Source: an uncultured Lachnospiraceae bacterium
Lineage (GTDB): Bacteria > Bacillota > Clostridia > Lachnospirales > Lachnospiraceae
NCBI GenBank assembly: GCA_947625755.1
Contig: CANQPJ010000002.1
Location: 98,697-162,696 of the forward strand
DNA length: 64,000 nt
Reading direction: 5' to 3'
Shown here: positions 1 to 8,633 of the stretch, piece after piece
How positions within the stretch are numbered: position 1 is the first letter of the stretch
Layout: each line of letters starts with the position of its first letter
The notes under the pieces: model-generated
Told to the model about the DNA's origin: nothing
What the model saw: only the letters and a program-made list of their open reading frames with translations
Database searches by the model: none
Made by a program: the position numbers and the translations under genes

Positions 1-867
1 CGCCAGCTCTCCATTCTTTTTGGCTTCTTCCAGCATGGACTTTAATTCTTTGATATATTCCGGAGTCGTACCACAGCATCCTCCGAGAATCTTTGCCCCA
101 TATGAAAGCATCTTTCTGCATGTCGCCGAAAACTCATCTGCCATTACACTATATTGATTTGTAACAGGGTCCGGTAAACCTGCATTTGCTTTTACTACAA
201 TAGGAAGCGTAGTCCATTTTGCAATTTCTTCTACAATTGGCAGCAAATCTTTTGGACCAAGCGAACAGTTGACCCCTAATGCATCAACGCCCAGTCCCTC
301 TAAAGTCAGACACATGGACGAAACAGAACATCCCGTAAAAGTACGCATATTTTCCTCAAAAGTCATTGTTGTTATAATGGGAAGTCCGGAATTTTCTTTT
401 GCCGCTAACACTGCAGCCTTTGTCTCCAGCAAATCCGTCATCGTCTCAATCACTATAATATCTGCATCTTTTGCAGCTTCTATCTCTTCCTTAAAAATAT
501 CATATGCCTCTTCAAAGGTGAGATTTCCTGTAGGCTCCAGTAACTGTCCAATCGGTCCTATATCTAAAGCGATTAAAGCATCTCTTCCCTTACTTGCCTC
601 TTTTGCATTTTGAATGGCAGCACGAATCAAGGTGTCCACGGAATAACCGGATTCCTGCATTTTGTATCGGTTTGCACCAAAAGTATTGGCATAAACAATA
701 TCTGCCCCTGCTTCAATATATTGTTTGTGAATATCTACAATCCATTCCGGTTTTGTAATATTTAAAGTTTCCGGAATAGAACCAAGTTCCATCCCCTTTT
801 TCTGAAGCATTGTTCCCATAGCTCCATCTAATAAAATATAATCCCTGTTAAATATATCTTTTGCCAT
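1..867 (-). CDS. metH: Methionine synthase, homocysteine-binding N-terminal part (partial, runs off window)
   Basis: The reading frame starts at an ATG at 867 behind a GGAGAG ribosome site and stays open to the window edge, so only the first ~289 residues are visible. It opens with LLDGAMGTMLQ, typical of homocysteine S-methyltransferase domains, and carries the zinc-site signatures VNCSLGP and GGCCGTTP that bind and activate the homocysteine thiol. The domain transfers a methyl group from methylcobalamin to homocysteine. It lies downstream of metF and a methionine synthase activation gene on the same strand, which fits a cobalamin-dependent MetH rather than a stand-alone betaine- or SMM-dependent enzyme. 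The folate- and B12-binding parts would lie beyond the window, so full MetH identity is an inference from context. Confidence 0.85.
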   Translation of the reverse strand, partial: MAKDIFNRDYILLDGAMGTMLQKKGMELGSIPETLNITKPEWIVDIHKQYIEAGADIVYANTFGANRYKMQESGYSVDTLIRAAIQNAKEASKGRDALIALDIGPIGQLLEPTGNLTFEEAYDIFKEEIEAAKDADIIVIETMTDLLETKAAVLAAKENSGLPIITTMTFEENMRTFTGCSVSSMCLTLEGLGVDALGVNCSLGPKDLLPIVEEIAKWTTLPIVVKANAGLPDPVTNQYSVMADEFSATCRKMLSYGAKILGGCCGTTPEYIKELKSMLEEAKKNGELA

Positions 868-933
868 CCTATTACTCTCCTAAAACCATACCTGACTTTT
901 CACAGCTGCGCTTTTACAATATGTATCAGGATT

Positions 934-1620
934 CTAAAATCTGCCGCAAGTGCTTTCCTCTTTTCTAAACTGACATTTATCGCGAAAGCTGCACATATCA
1001 CAATTTTTTTTGCTGGTGTTCTTTAATCCATGTCCTAAACCAATAATGCATGTAACTGATTTTGCCGGTGTGAGCATCATACTCTGATTTACACATACGC
1101 CAATCCGTTTTGGCGCATCAAGTATATCAAGAAACTGCTTTTGGCAATCCAATGGAAAATCATCATACCCTAATCCAAATCTCCATGTATGTTCATACCC
1201 TTTAAAATCTTTTAAAATAATTTCCTCCGCTTTATCGCAAACCTGCTCTATCACAGCGGACGCCAGACTGTCTGTTATCATTGCTTCTGCCATCCCTGTA
1301 ATTTGCTTTCTTCTTATTAGCAAATCCACGCTGCCGGATAATGTGGCGCATAAAAATATTACTTTATTACAATTTTTTAAATGTTTTTGTATTGCCTTTC
1401 CCTGCAGTCTGAAGCCGGAATTTGGAATCTGTCCATCCACCAAATCAAATACCTTGTAGATAAACTTTCCCTCCATAACATCCTTAAGCTGTTTTGCGCA
1501 TAGCAAAAGAAGCTCCTGTGTTTTATCATCCGGGACATTTTTTCCATATCCTAAATACCTAAGAGCCTCTTCAAAATTGACCTCTTCAATTACTATACAT
1601 CTCTCACTTTGATTCATCAT
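934..1620 (-). CDS. Vitamin B12-dependent methionine synthase activation-domain protein
   Basis: A 228-aa protein resembling the C-terminal AdoMet-binding activation domain of MetH, encoded here as a separate polypeptide. That domain reductively remethylates inactive cob(II)alamin. The segment RFGLGYDDFPLDCQ and the following VNQSMMLTPAKSVTCIIGLG match the family core (RxxxGYpacPd and a 'LTpxxSvsgi' segment). The C-terminus carries a cysteine cluster (CDMCSFRDKCQF, then C) seen in the clostridial split form and possibly metal binding. It starts 5 bases after the metF stop codon with no clear SD, so translation is probably coupled to metF. The order metF - activation protein - metH suggests one methionine/one-carbon operon. 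Confidence 0.82.
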   Translation of the reverse strand: MMNQSERCIVIEEVNFEEALRYLGYGKNVPDDKTQELLLLCAKQLKDVMEGKFIYKVFDLVDGQIPNSGFRLQGKAIQKHLKNCNKVIFLCATLSGSVDLLIRRKQITGMAEAMITDSLASAVIEQVCDKAEEIILKDFKGYEHTWRFGLGYDDFPLDCQKQFLDILDAPKRIGVCVNQSMMLTPAKSVTCIIGLGHGLKNTSKKNCDMCSFRDKCQFRKEESTCGRF

Positions 1621-1625
1621 TCATT

Positions 1626-2492
1626 CTATTTTATAATATTGGCTACACTGTCACTAATCCGTTTTGCCACATATGGGTCGTTCATTGTATAAATATGCAG
1701 ACCATCTACACCATTTGCCACCAAATCTACAATCTGATCCACAGCATACGAAATACCTGCATCCCGCATTGCAACAGGATTATCTCCAAACTTTTGCAGG
1801 ACCTTTGATAATTTTGCAGGAATACTTGCGCCACACATGGATACCATTCTCTCTATCTGTTTTTTATTTGTAACAGGCATAATTCCTGCTTCTATCGGTA
1901 CATTAATTCCGGCAATTCTTACTTTTTCAATAAAATCATAGTAAACACTGTTATCAAAAAATAATTGTGAAATCAGATGATCTGCTCCCGCATCGATTTT
2001 TTTCTTTAAATTTCTAATATCCTCCAACATACTTTCTGCTTCCTGATGAACTTCAGGATAACAGGCACCCGACACATGAAAACCCATGTTTTTTGACAGA
2101 ATATATTCTGTCAGTTCCGAGGCGTACCGAAAATCCTTTTCCACCTCATAATCAGGATTTACATCTCCTCTCAATGCAAGAATGTTTTCAACACCTTCCG
2201 TTTTTAACTGCTCTAATATCTTGTCCACACTGGTCTTTGTGTTATACAAACATGACAAATGAGCAATGGTTTCAATCTGATATTGGTTTTTTATTTTGGA
2301 ACATAAGTCTATGGTTGTGGCATTTGCCTCGCCGCTTCCTCCTGCTCCATAAGTCACACTAATAAAATCGGGATTTAAATCTTTTAATACCTCTAATGTT
2401 TTATAAATCGTTTCCACACCACTCTCTTTTTTAGGTGGAAAAACCTCAAAAGAAAAAACGGTCTTTTCCTTAAATAAATCTGCTATATTCAT
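1626..2492 (-). CDS. metF: 5,10-methylenetetrahydrofolate reductase
   Basis: A 288-aa TIM-barrel flavoprotein that reduces methylene-THF to methyl-THF for methionine synthesis. Family motifs are clear: FSFEVFPPK near the N-terminus (catalytic Glu), SVTYGAGGS, IAHLSCLY, ILALRGDVNP, GADHLISQLFFDNSVYYDF and PIEAGIMPVTN. Length is normal for bacterial MetF. It is the first gene of the metF - activation - metH group. The ~250-bp leader upstream shows no SAM riboswitch or T-box that I can recognise. Confidence 0.93.
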   Translation of the reverse strand: MNIADLFKEKTVFSFEVFPPKKESGVETIYKTLEVLKDLNPDFISVTYGAGGSGEANATTIDLCSKIKNQYQIETIAHLSCLYNTKTSVDKILEQLKTEGVENILALRGDVNPDYEVEKDFRYASELTEYILSKNMGFHVSGACYPEVHQEAESMLEDIRNLKKKIDAGADHLISQLFFDNSVYYDFIEKVRIAGINVPIEAGIMPVTNKKQIERMVSMCGASIPAKLSKVLQKFGDNPVAMRDAGISYAVDQIVDLVANGVDGLHIYTMNDPYVAKRISDSVANIIK

Positions 2493-2740
2493 ATTCGTAT
2501 CTCTTTTCTTTTTTGTATCATGACTAGTTCTTACAGAACAAATTAAAACCTACAATCAAACACACTATAATAATGCAAACGACAAAAAAATTACTTTCAA
2601 TCAGCATTGATATTATCATACCTACTGCAAACCAAAACAATGCAAATCCACATAATTTATGCATACTACCCCCACTTTATCCATATGGTTATAGTCTATT
2701 ATATGCGTACTGCCTGTTTTCTTTACATGAAGATAGAAAA

Positions 2741-3100
2741 TTATGCGTCTGCTTCGGTTTTAAAATCTCCAAAATCTTCATTCTTATTTGTAAACTTATT
2801 TACAATGTCAGGAACCATATCTATAATTCTTGATAACCCATCCTGATCCCTGACGCTGATGAGTTTTGAGGAACCATTCTTAATAACAAGAACTGCACTT
2901 GGAGTAATCTTTCCTCCAACGCCGCCAGTACCTTTGTCTCCTTTTGCGAATGTTCCGATTCCCATGCCAAATGAAACATCTGCCATAGGTAAAATAATCG
3001 TTTCACCAACAACTACCGGTTCTCCTACTACCGATTTTGTAGTGATAAATGTTTCCATCGCTTTTAATAAGTCATCTGTTGCTTTTTTGTTGTCTGCCAT
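2741..3100 (-). CDS. GerW family sporulation protein (YtfJ-like)
   Basis: A 119-aa protein with the GerW/YtfJ pattern: N-terminal helix, then VGEPVVVGETIILPMADVSFGMGIG, a Gly-rich stretch (GDKGTGGVGGKITPSAVLVIKNG) and a C-terminal hydrophobic helix (IIDMVPDIVNKF). In Bacillus, ytfJ (gerW) is a sporulation gene of the early forespore needed for normal L-alanine germination. The upstream neighbour on the same strand is a DUF2953 protein, the equivalent of ytfI, which preserves the known ytfI-ytfJ pairing and strengthens the call. The stop-to-start gap is 18 bp, with an AAGGAGG ribosome site. Confidence 0.88.
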   Translation of the reverse strand: MADNKKATDDLLKAMETFITTKSVVGEPVVVGETIILPMADVSFGMGIGTFAKGDKGTGGVGGKITPSAVLVIKNGSSKLISVRDQDGLSRIIDMVPDIVNKFTNKNEDFGDFKTEADA

Positions 3101-3118
3101 AATAATGCCTCCTTCATT

Positions 3119-4054
3119 TTAATGAAACTTTTTAATTATATCATGAATTTCTTTTTTAAAGTAAAATTTCAATATATATATTAAGACAATCCCCAAAAAG
3201 AAATGTCCTTTTATGTTAATATTACCTTCCATTATTTTTTTATCAAAATCAGGAATGAGTTCAATACGCTTTGGATTTATATTGAACATAGAAAACAGCA
3301 TTGCAATATAACCCAATAACTTTCCTGTTGCATCCGGCTGTTCTAATCCAAAATGTATCTTTGCCTTGATTTTCGTTGGAAAAACATGCTTTACAGCTTT
3401 CAATATAATGGATTTTCCATATCGGTATGCTTCTTTTGTTGTTTCAGCTGAAATAAAATCTTTAAAATCTTTTGCTTTATTATATGTTCTCCGGACATCT
3501 TTACAGGCTTTTTTTGCTGCATTTTTTATTTTTTTAATAAAATCATATATTTTTCTGAAAATAACTTTTATTTTATTAATAATTTTATCAATACGCCTGT
3601 CTGTTTGTCCATATTGTTTTTTCTCCTGATCCTGTCTCTCATCTGAATTAGGATTTGAATCCGCTTGCAGGTCATCCTGATTTTTTTCTGTTTGGAATTT
3701 TAACTTATCGTCTGAATGTGTACTCTCTTTCTTTTTCTTCTCTGTTTTGTGCCTTTTCTTTTTTTTCTCTGCCCTCTTTGATTCTTTTTCAGACACCGGC
3801 TTGTCCTTTAACAAACGAATGGGTATGCCGAAAATTCTAATAATAACAGCCCTTTTTTCATCAGAAAATTTTGCGGAAAAATGCAATATATGAAACAACC
3901 AGCCGCTTTTTACATAAATGTGATAGCCGGATTGCTCCCACTGCCCTTTGCCGGTATAAGTCACCGGGAAAAAAAGAAGCAACAGGCATAATGCAAGAAT
4001 CGCCAAAAGAACAATTCCAATTATTTTTAAAACTAACAATATTATATGTATCAT
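3119..4054 (-). CDS. DUF2953 domain-containing membrane protein (YtfI-like)
   Basis: A 311-aa protein with one N-terminal membrane segment (about residues 5-30, IILLVLKIIGIVLLAILALC), a DUF2953-type beginning (GWLFHILHFSAKFSDEKRAVIIRIFGIPIRLL), a very charged Lys/Glu central linker (about residues 90-160), and a C-terminal part with FGLEQPDATGKLLGYIAMLF, which is the characteristic DUF2953 stretch, followed by a final hydrophobic segment. Function is unknown; the family accompanies GerW/YtfJ in spore-formers. It is separated from the upstream 105-aa gene by 3 bp, so it is probably cotranscribed with it. Confidence 0.8.
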   Translation of the reverse strand: MIHIILLVLKIIGIVLLAILALCLLLLFFPVTYTGKGQWEQSGYHIYVKSGWLFHILHFSAKFSDEKRAVIIRIFGIPIRLLKDKPVSEKESKRAEKKKKRHKTEKKKKESTHSDDKLKFQTEKNQDDLQADSNPNSDERQDQEKKQYGQTDRRIDKIINKIKVIFRKIYDFIKKIKNAAKKACKDVRRTYNKAKDFKDFISAETTKEAYRYGKSIILKAVKHVFPTKIKAKIHFGLEQPDATGKLLGYIAMLFSMFNINPKRIELIPDFDKKIMEGNINIKGHFFLGIVLIYILKFYFKKEIHDIIKKFH

Positions 4055-4057
4055 AGG

Positions 4058-4375
4058 CTATTCCATCTGCTCCATAATAAATTCTTTTACATTTACACCA
4101 CCGGTTTGTTCTAAACAGTCCATGATAATAAGAGTCATCATATCCATTGCTTCCTCTTTTCCTTCAGCGATACCGATTACAACAATATCGGAATCCCTGT
4201 ACCATTTCTGTGTTAAAACACTGGAGGGATAAATATCCAATGTATCATAGTCATTTTGTGGCAGAGTAATCACGTATTTATTAAACATCAGTTTACCATT
4301 ATTTATTTTTCTCATAATCTGTCTTTTTTTATCCAACAGACTATATCCTACATACAAATCCTCATACCAAATCAT
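4058..4375 (-). CDS. Hypothetical protein, 105 aa
   Basis: I do not recognise a characterised family. The protein is soluble, with no signal peptide or membrane segment. The pattern SDIVVIGIAEGKEEAMDMMTLIIMDCLEQTG in the second half looks like a compact alpha/beta fold. It sits 3 bp upstream of the DUF2953 gene and 3 bp downstream of the 461-aa gene, so the three are almost certainly one transcription unit. The tight spacing and coding-like composition support a real gene. A link to sporulation is only inferred from gerW/DUF2953 downstream. Confidence 0.7.
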   Translation of the reverse strand: MIWYEDLYVGYSLLDKKRQIMRKINNGKLMFNKYVITLPQNDYDTLDIYPSSVLTQKWYRDSDIVVIGIAEGKEEAMDMMTLIIMDCLEQTGGVNVKEFIMEQME

Positions 4376-4378
4376 ATA

Positions 4379-5764
4379 TTATTCCGCCATTATTCCATTG
4401 ATTATCTCTATACACGCTAATTTTTCCGCATGATCCATACAGACAGATAATCTGTTATAGATATAATCCTGCAATTCACTTATACTATTGAAAAAAACAG
4501 GAAGTTCTGATAATACTGCAGCCATAACTGCCCTGTTAATCAGCTTATCATTCTCTGCAAACATCTCTCTGTATGCACTGATTATATTCTCTTTTTGTTC
4601 CTCCAGATACTTTTCGGTTACAACTGTAGCATCGGTCTCCCTGTCCAGTTCCACAAACATACTGTCCGAATTGAGTTTTGGAATCTTAAATACAATGCTG
4701 TACTGTTCTTTCAAACCAAGACTGTCGATTTTGTCGGAATAACTTTCTTTTATCTGATCCGTAATATCATAAGATGAAATCATCGGGTAAATCTTTTCCT
4801 GCTCCCCTTCCAGATTTACAAACATCTTTTCGATTTCTTCCGTGGATTTTGAGGAAAACTTTCCCATAAACAAATGATTTGTATTTTTTATAATTTCATC
4901 GCATAAACAAACCACAGCATCCGATTTTTTATGTTCTGATGTGTACAATACAAGCAGTAAATCATTGATAATCTCCTGTACCATCATGTAACTGTCCATC
5001 TCATTATCAATAAAAGCGGTAATATCCTCAAGTTCAGCTTTGAATTCCTGATAATCTGACTCTGTCATCTGTTTGAAACGAATATCTTTTAATCTGTCAA
5101 ATGCTTCAGCCAGATGTGGATAATGAACAGCCATGGTATCCGTACAGTCTAACATGGAACAGGTTCTAATCATATATAAAAAGTCATCCAGACTTTCTTT
5201 CGTTCCACCATTATAAATGCTCATACCATTGGATAACATTTCAAAAAACTTATTTTTTGTCAGCCGTACCGGAAGCTGTCCGATAATATCTTTAATTTTG
5301 CTGTTAATCAGCATACTATCTTCATCTTCCAAAATAAACTGCATAATCTGTCTGGTAAATTGCTCATCACTGTATCCATCCGGATATTCTGCTTTTTTAA
5401 ACCGATATTCTATTCTGTTTAATGCATGCTCGTAGATATTATATCTGTCGACAAAACAGGTAATGTCTCTTACCTTTTCAATAATCTGGTTTCTTATCTG
5501 CTCCAGAGTATTAATGTCATCAGATAACGGATTACTGCCATTTACATAATGTTGAATCAATAAATTAATCTGATCTGTTATTTCCTTATATCCCAAAGCA
5601 GCCATGCCGCCCTCTTCGGAGGTAACAACAAAATACATATAATAATTCATTGCCAGACGTATCATGGCATATTTATTATTTATTTCCATAAATTTACCAT
5701 AATATTCCTGCAGGCAATAATCAATATCTTTATTTTTTAACAAATTTCCAACAATCTTTTTCAT
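4379..5764 (-). CDS. Hypothetical protein, 461 aa, helical
   Basis: Unrecognised by motif. The 461-aa sequence is rich in Glu/Asp/Ile/Leu with long predicted helices and no signal peptide or clear membrane span. No nucleotide-binding loop, metal motif or catalytic triad stands out. It begins 40 bp after the lysA stop codon and is followed after 3 bp by the 105-aa gene, making a 461-105-DUF2953-gerW string on one strand. The SD (GAGAG) is weak. A structural or adaptor role alongside the sporulation pair is possible but unsupported by any motif. Confidence 0.7.
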   Translation of the reverse strand: MKKIVGNLLKNKDIDYCLQEYYGKFMEINNKYAMIRLAMNYYMYFVVTSEEGGMAALGYKEITDQINLLIQHYVNGSNPLSDDINTLEQIRNQIIEKVRDITCFVDRYNIYEHALNRIEYRFKKAEYPDGYSDEQFTRQIMQFILEDEDSMLINSKIKDIIGQLPVRLTKNKFFEMLSNGMSIYNGGTKESLDDFLYMIRTCSMLDCTDTMAVHYPHLAEAFDRLKDIRFKQMTESDYQEFKAELEDITAFIDNEMDSYMMVQEIINDLLLVLYTSEHKKSDAVVCLCDEIIKNTNHLFMGKFSSKSTEEIEKMFVNLEGEQEKIYPMISSYDITDQIKESYSDKIDSLGLKEQYSIVFKIPKLNSDSMFVELDRETDATVVTEKYLEEQKENIISAYREMFAENDKLINRAVMAAVLSELPVFFNSISELQDYIYNRLSVCMDHAEKLACIEIINGIMAE

Positions 5765-5804
5765 CAGTTCACACTCTCTAAATTACAGTTCATTCTGCTT
5801 TGCT

Positions 5805-7061
5805 TTATTTCATAATATCGCAGAAATCAAATGTAGCAAAATAATCTTCCGGTGTCTCTGCCCTTCTTATCATTTCTACCGTTCCATCCTTTTTCAGCAA
5901 CAGCTCTGACGAACGGAGACGTCCGTTATAATTGTATCCCATGGAAAATCCATGAGCACCCGCATCATGAATATAGAGATAATCTCCCATATCAATCTTT
6001 GGAAGTTTTCTGTCAACCGCAAACTTATCGTTATTTTCACAGAGACTTCCTACCACATCATATGTTTCGGTACAAGGACAATCTTCCTTTCCTAATACGG
6101 TAATATGATGGTAGGAACCATACATTGCCGGCCGCATAAGGTTTGCAGCACAGGCATCTACACCTATATACTCCTTGTAAATATGTTTTTCATGTACAGC
6201 CTGTGTAACCAGCGCACCGTAAGGTCCCATCATAAATCTTCCCATTTCCGTATAAATAGCCACATCACCCATTCCTGCCGGTGTGAGTATCTCTTCATAC
6301 ACTTTTCTTACGCCTTCTCCGATTGCCATAATATCATTCGGCGTCTGGTCCGGTGTATACGGTATTCCAACGCCACCGGAAAGATTAATGAATTTAATAT
6401 CTGCTCCGGTTTCTTTTTCAAGATAAACTGCCACCTCAAAAATAGTTCTGGCAAGCATCGGATAATATTCATTGGTCACTGTATTTGATGCTAAAAAAGC
6501 ATGAATTCCAAAATTTTTAACCCCTTTTTTCTTTAAAATAAGAAATGCTTCTTTCATCTGTTCCAGTGTCATTCCATACTTTGCATCTCCCGGATTATCC
6601 ATAATTCCGTTACATACTTCAAAAACGCCGCCCGGATTATATCTGCAGCTTATCGTTTCGGGAATGCCGCATTCCTTTTCCATCGCATCTATCATGGTAA
6701 TATCATCCAAATTGATAATACCTCCTAAATCGCTGCAATATTTAAATTCCCCAACCGGTGTTTCATTGGAGGAAAACATGATTTCATCATCACGAAATCC
6801 CAACTTATCAGCAATCATAAGCTCTGTATAAGAGGAACAGTCAACACCGCAGCCTGCTTCCTTCAGTTTTTGAATGATAAAAGGATTTGGCGTAGCCTTT
6901 ACAGCAAAATACTCTCTAAATCCTTTGTTCCATGAAAATGCCTGATTTACTTTTTCTGCATTCTCCATAAAACCCTTTTCATCATAAATATGAAATGGGG
7001 TTGGATATTTTTTAACAATCTCCTCAACTTGCTCCTTTGTTACAAAAGGCTTCTTAATCAT
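5805..7061 (-). CDS. lysA: Diaminopimelate decarboxylase-type PLP enzyme
   Basis: A 418-aa fold-type III PLP decarboxylase; meso-diaminopimelate to lysine is the likely reaction. Visible features are the Schiff-base lysine in REYFAVKATPNP (~res 52), FGIHAFLASN (His stacking on PLP), a phosphate-binding glycine run in NLSGGVGIPY, the substrate Cys in VGSLCENND, and DAGAHGFSMGYNYNG near the C-terminus. The usual EPGR segment reads YTEMGRFM, so Glu and Arg are kept but Pro is Met, a variant branch of the family. SD AAGGAGG lies 10 bp ahead of the start. The lysine-biosynthesis genes dapA and dapB are ~41 kb away under a lysine riboswitch, so this gene is not in that operon. Another basic-amino-acid decarboxylase remains possible. 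Confidence 0.82.
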   Translation of the reverse strand: MIKKPFVTKEQVEEIVKKYPTPFHIYDEKGFMENAEKVNQAFSWNKGFREYFAVKATPNPFIIQKLKEAGCGVDCSSYTELMIADKLGFRDDEIMFSSNETPVGEFKYCSDLGGIINLDDITMIDAMEKECGIPETISCRYNPGGVFEVCNGIMDNPGDAKYGMTLEQMKEAFLILKKKGVKNFGIHAFLASNTVTNEYYPMLARTIFEVAVYLEKETGADIKFINLSGGVGIPYTPDQTPNDIMAIGEGVRKVYEEILTPAGMGDVAIYTEMGRFMMGPYGALVTQAVHEKHIYKEYIGVDACAANLMRPAMYGSYHHITVLGKEDCPCTETYDVVGSLCENNDKFAVDRKLPKIDMGDYLYIHDAGAHGFSMGYNYNGRLRSSELLLKKDGTVEMIRRAETPEDYFATFDFCDIMK

Positions 7062-7106
7062 TTTTTCAGTCCTCCTTGTTGATCTTTGTACCTAACTTTA
7101 TATACT

Positions 7107-8600
7107 TTATCTTCCATAAATATCGCATAAATATCTAAGTCTTTCAATTTCCTGTGGTCCGAATTGTCCCTCTACCATTCGCCATCGCCAGTTTGTTCCC
7201 ATAGACGAAGGAAGATTCATCCTTCCAATATTGCCGATTTTTAAAATATCCTGCATTTGAAAAATAATCACATCTGCAACACTTTCATATACGCTCTTAA
7301 AAATCTTATCGACCAATTCTTCAATCGAACCATTCCTGCATTCCATATATTCACGTATGTATCCCAGTTCCCAATGACGTAATCCTGTAAAATATCCTAC
7401 TAATGTATCATTGTCATGGGTGCCCCCATATGCCACAGTATTCGGCATCCAGTTATAGGGCAGATGGCTGTTTTTTCTATCTCCATCAAAAGCAAATTCA
7501 ATTACTTTCATGCCGGGGTATCCGGATTTTTCCAATACATCAATGACCTCCGGCATTTGTACGCCCAAATCTTCAGCAATAATTTTCTTATCGCCGATTG
7601 CCTCATTGATGACCTGAATCAGCTTCATCCCCGGTCCATTTTCCCAATTTCCATTTCTGGCATCTTCATCCTCTGCCGGTATTGCATAATATTTTACCAT
7701 GCCGATAAAATGGTCAATGCGAATCACATCATACAGCCTGGCGGAATGTTCCATTCTTTTTTTCCACCATGAAAAGCCGTCAGATTCTATTTTTTCCCAA
7801 TCATACAAAGGATTTCCCCAGCGTTGTCCGCTCTCCGAAAATGCATCCGGTGGAACTCCGGCTACTTTTTTAGGATTCAGTTCTTTATCTAACTGAAACA
7901 AATCCGTATGCTGCCAGACATCTGCGGAATCCATTGCAACATAGATTGGAATATCGCCGATAATCTGAATGTCTTTCTCATTGGCATATTTTTTTAGCTT
8001 ATTCCATTGTTCAAAAAATTTAAACTGAATAAATTGATAGAATTCAATATCACTGCGCAGTTTTTCTTTGATTTCCTGAATTGCATTATCGTCCCTGAAT
8101 TTAATTTTTTCTTCCCAGTCTACCCACGAAGTACCATCATACTTATCTTTGCAGGCACTGTACAGGCAGTAATCCTCCAGCCAGTCCTTGTTGTCCTCTA
8201 AAAAAATTTTATAATCTTCCAAATCCCGGTGCCGACTGTTTTCAAAAGCTGTTCTTAACACTTGAAATCGGGAACTGTAAATCAAACCATAATCCACATA
8301 CTGCTCTTCTAAATTCCACATAAAACTGTTGACATAGTCCGCATCCAAAAGTCCTTCATCTATCAGAATATCCAAATCAATAAAATAAGGATTTCCCGCA
8401 AATGCTGAAAATGATGCGTAAGGACTGTCTCCAAAGCTGGTAGGTCCTAAAGGCAGCACCTGCCAGAATTTCTGTCTTGCTGCAGCTAAATTATCTACAA
8501 ACTCATATGCGCTTTTTCCAAATGTACCAATTCCATACGGAGATGGCAGACTGCTGACAGGCATCAGAACACCTGCACTCCGCTCAAATCTTTTCTGCAT
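7107..8600 (-). CDS. malQ: 4-alpha-glucanotransferase (amylomaltase, GH77)
   Basis: A 497-aa protein matching GH77 along its whole length. It starts with RSAGVLMPVSSLPSPYGIGTFG and WQVLPLGPTSFGDSPY, contains IGDIPIYVAMDSADVW, VAGVPPDAFSESGQRWGNPLYDW, the nucleophile segment VIRIDHFIGM (Asp), the acid/base segment IIAEDLGVQ (Glu), and YGGTHDNDTLVGYF, and ends WRMVEGQFGPQEIERLRYL. It disproportionates maltodextrins during starch or glycogen metabolism in the cytoplasm. No other maltose or glycogen genes are adjacent; lysA lies 45 bp downstream. Confidence 0.95.
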   Translation of the reverse strand: MQKRFERSAGVLMPVSSLPSPYGIGTFGKSAYEFVDNLAAARQKFWQVLPLGPTSFGDSPYASFSAFAGNPYFIDLDILIDEGLLDADYVNSFMWNLEEQYVDYGLIYSSRFQVLRTAFENSRHRDLEDYKIFLEDNKDWLEDYCLYSACKDKYDGTSWVDWEEKIKFRDDNAIQEIKEKLRSDIEFYQFIQFKFFEQWNKLKKYANEKDIQIIGDIPIYVAMDSADVWQHTDLFQLDKELNPKKVAGVPPDAFSESGQRWGNPLYDWEKIESDGFSWWKKRMEHSARLYDVIRIDHFIGMVKYYAIPAEDEDARNGNWENGPGMKLIQVINEAIGDKKIIAEDLGVQMPEVIDVLEKSGYPGMKVIEFAFDGDRKNSHLPYNWMPNTVAYGGTHDNDTLVGYFTGLRHWELGYIREYMECRNGSIEELVDKIFKSVYESVADVIIFQMQDILKIGNIGRMNLPSSMGTNWRWRMVEGQFGPQEIERLRYLCDIYGR

Positions 8601-8633
8601 AATCTTCTCTCAACTCTCTGTTATATTCGCTTA

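Noticed and set aside
2493..2740. Possible SAM riboswitch or T-box upstream of metF
   Set aside because: None of the S-box core segments or a T-box motif is present in the ~250-bp leader, and no terminator stem was seen.
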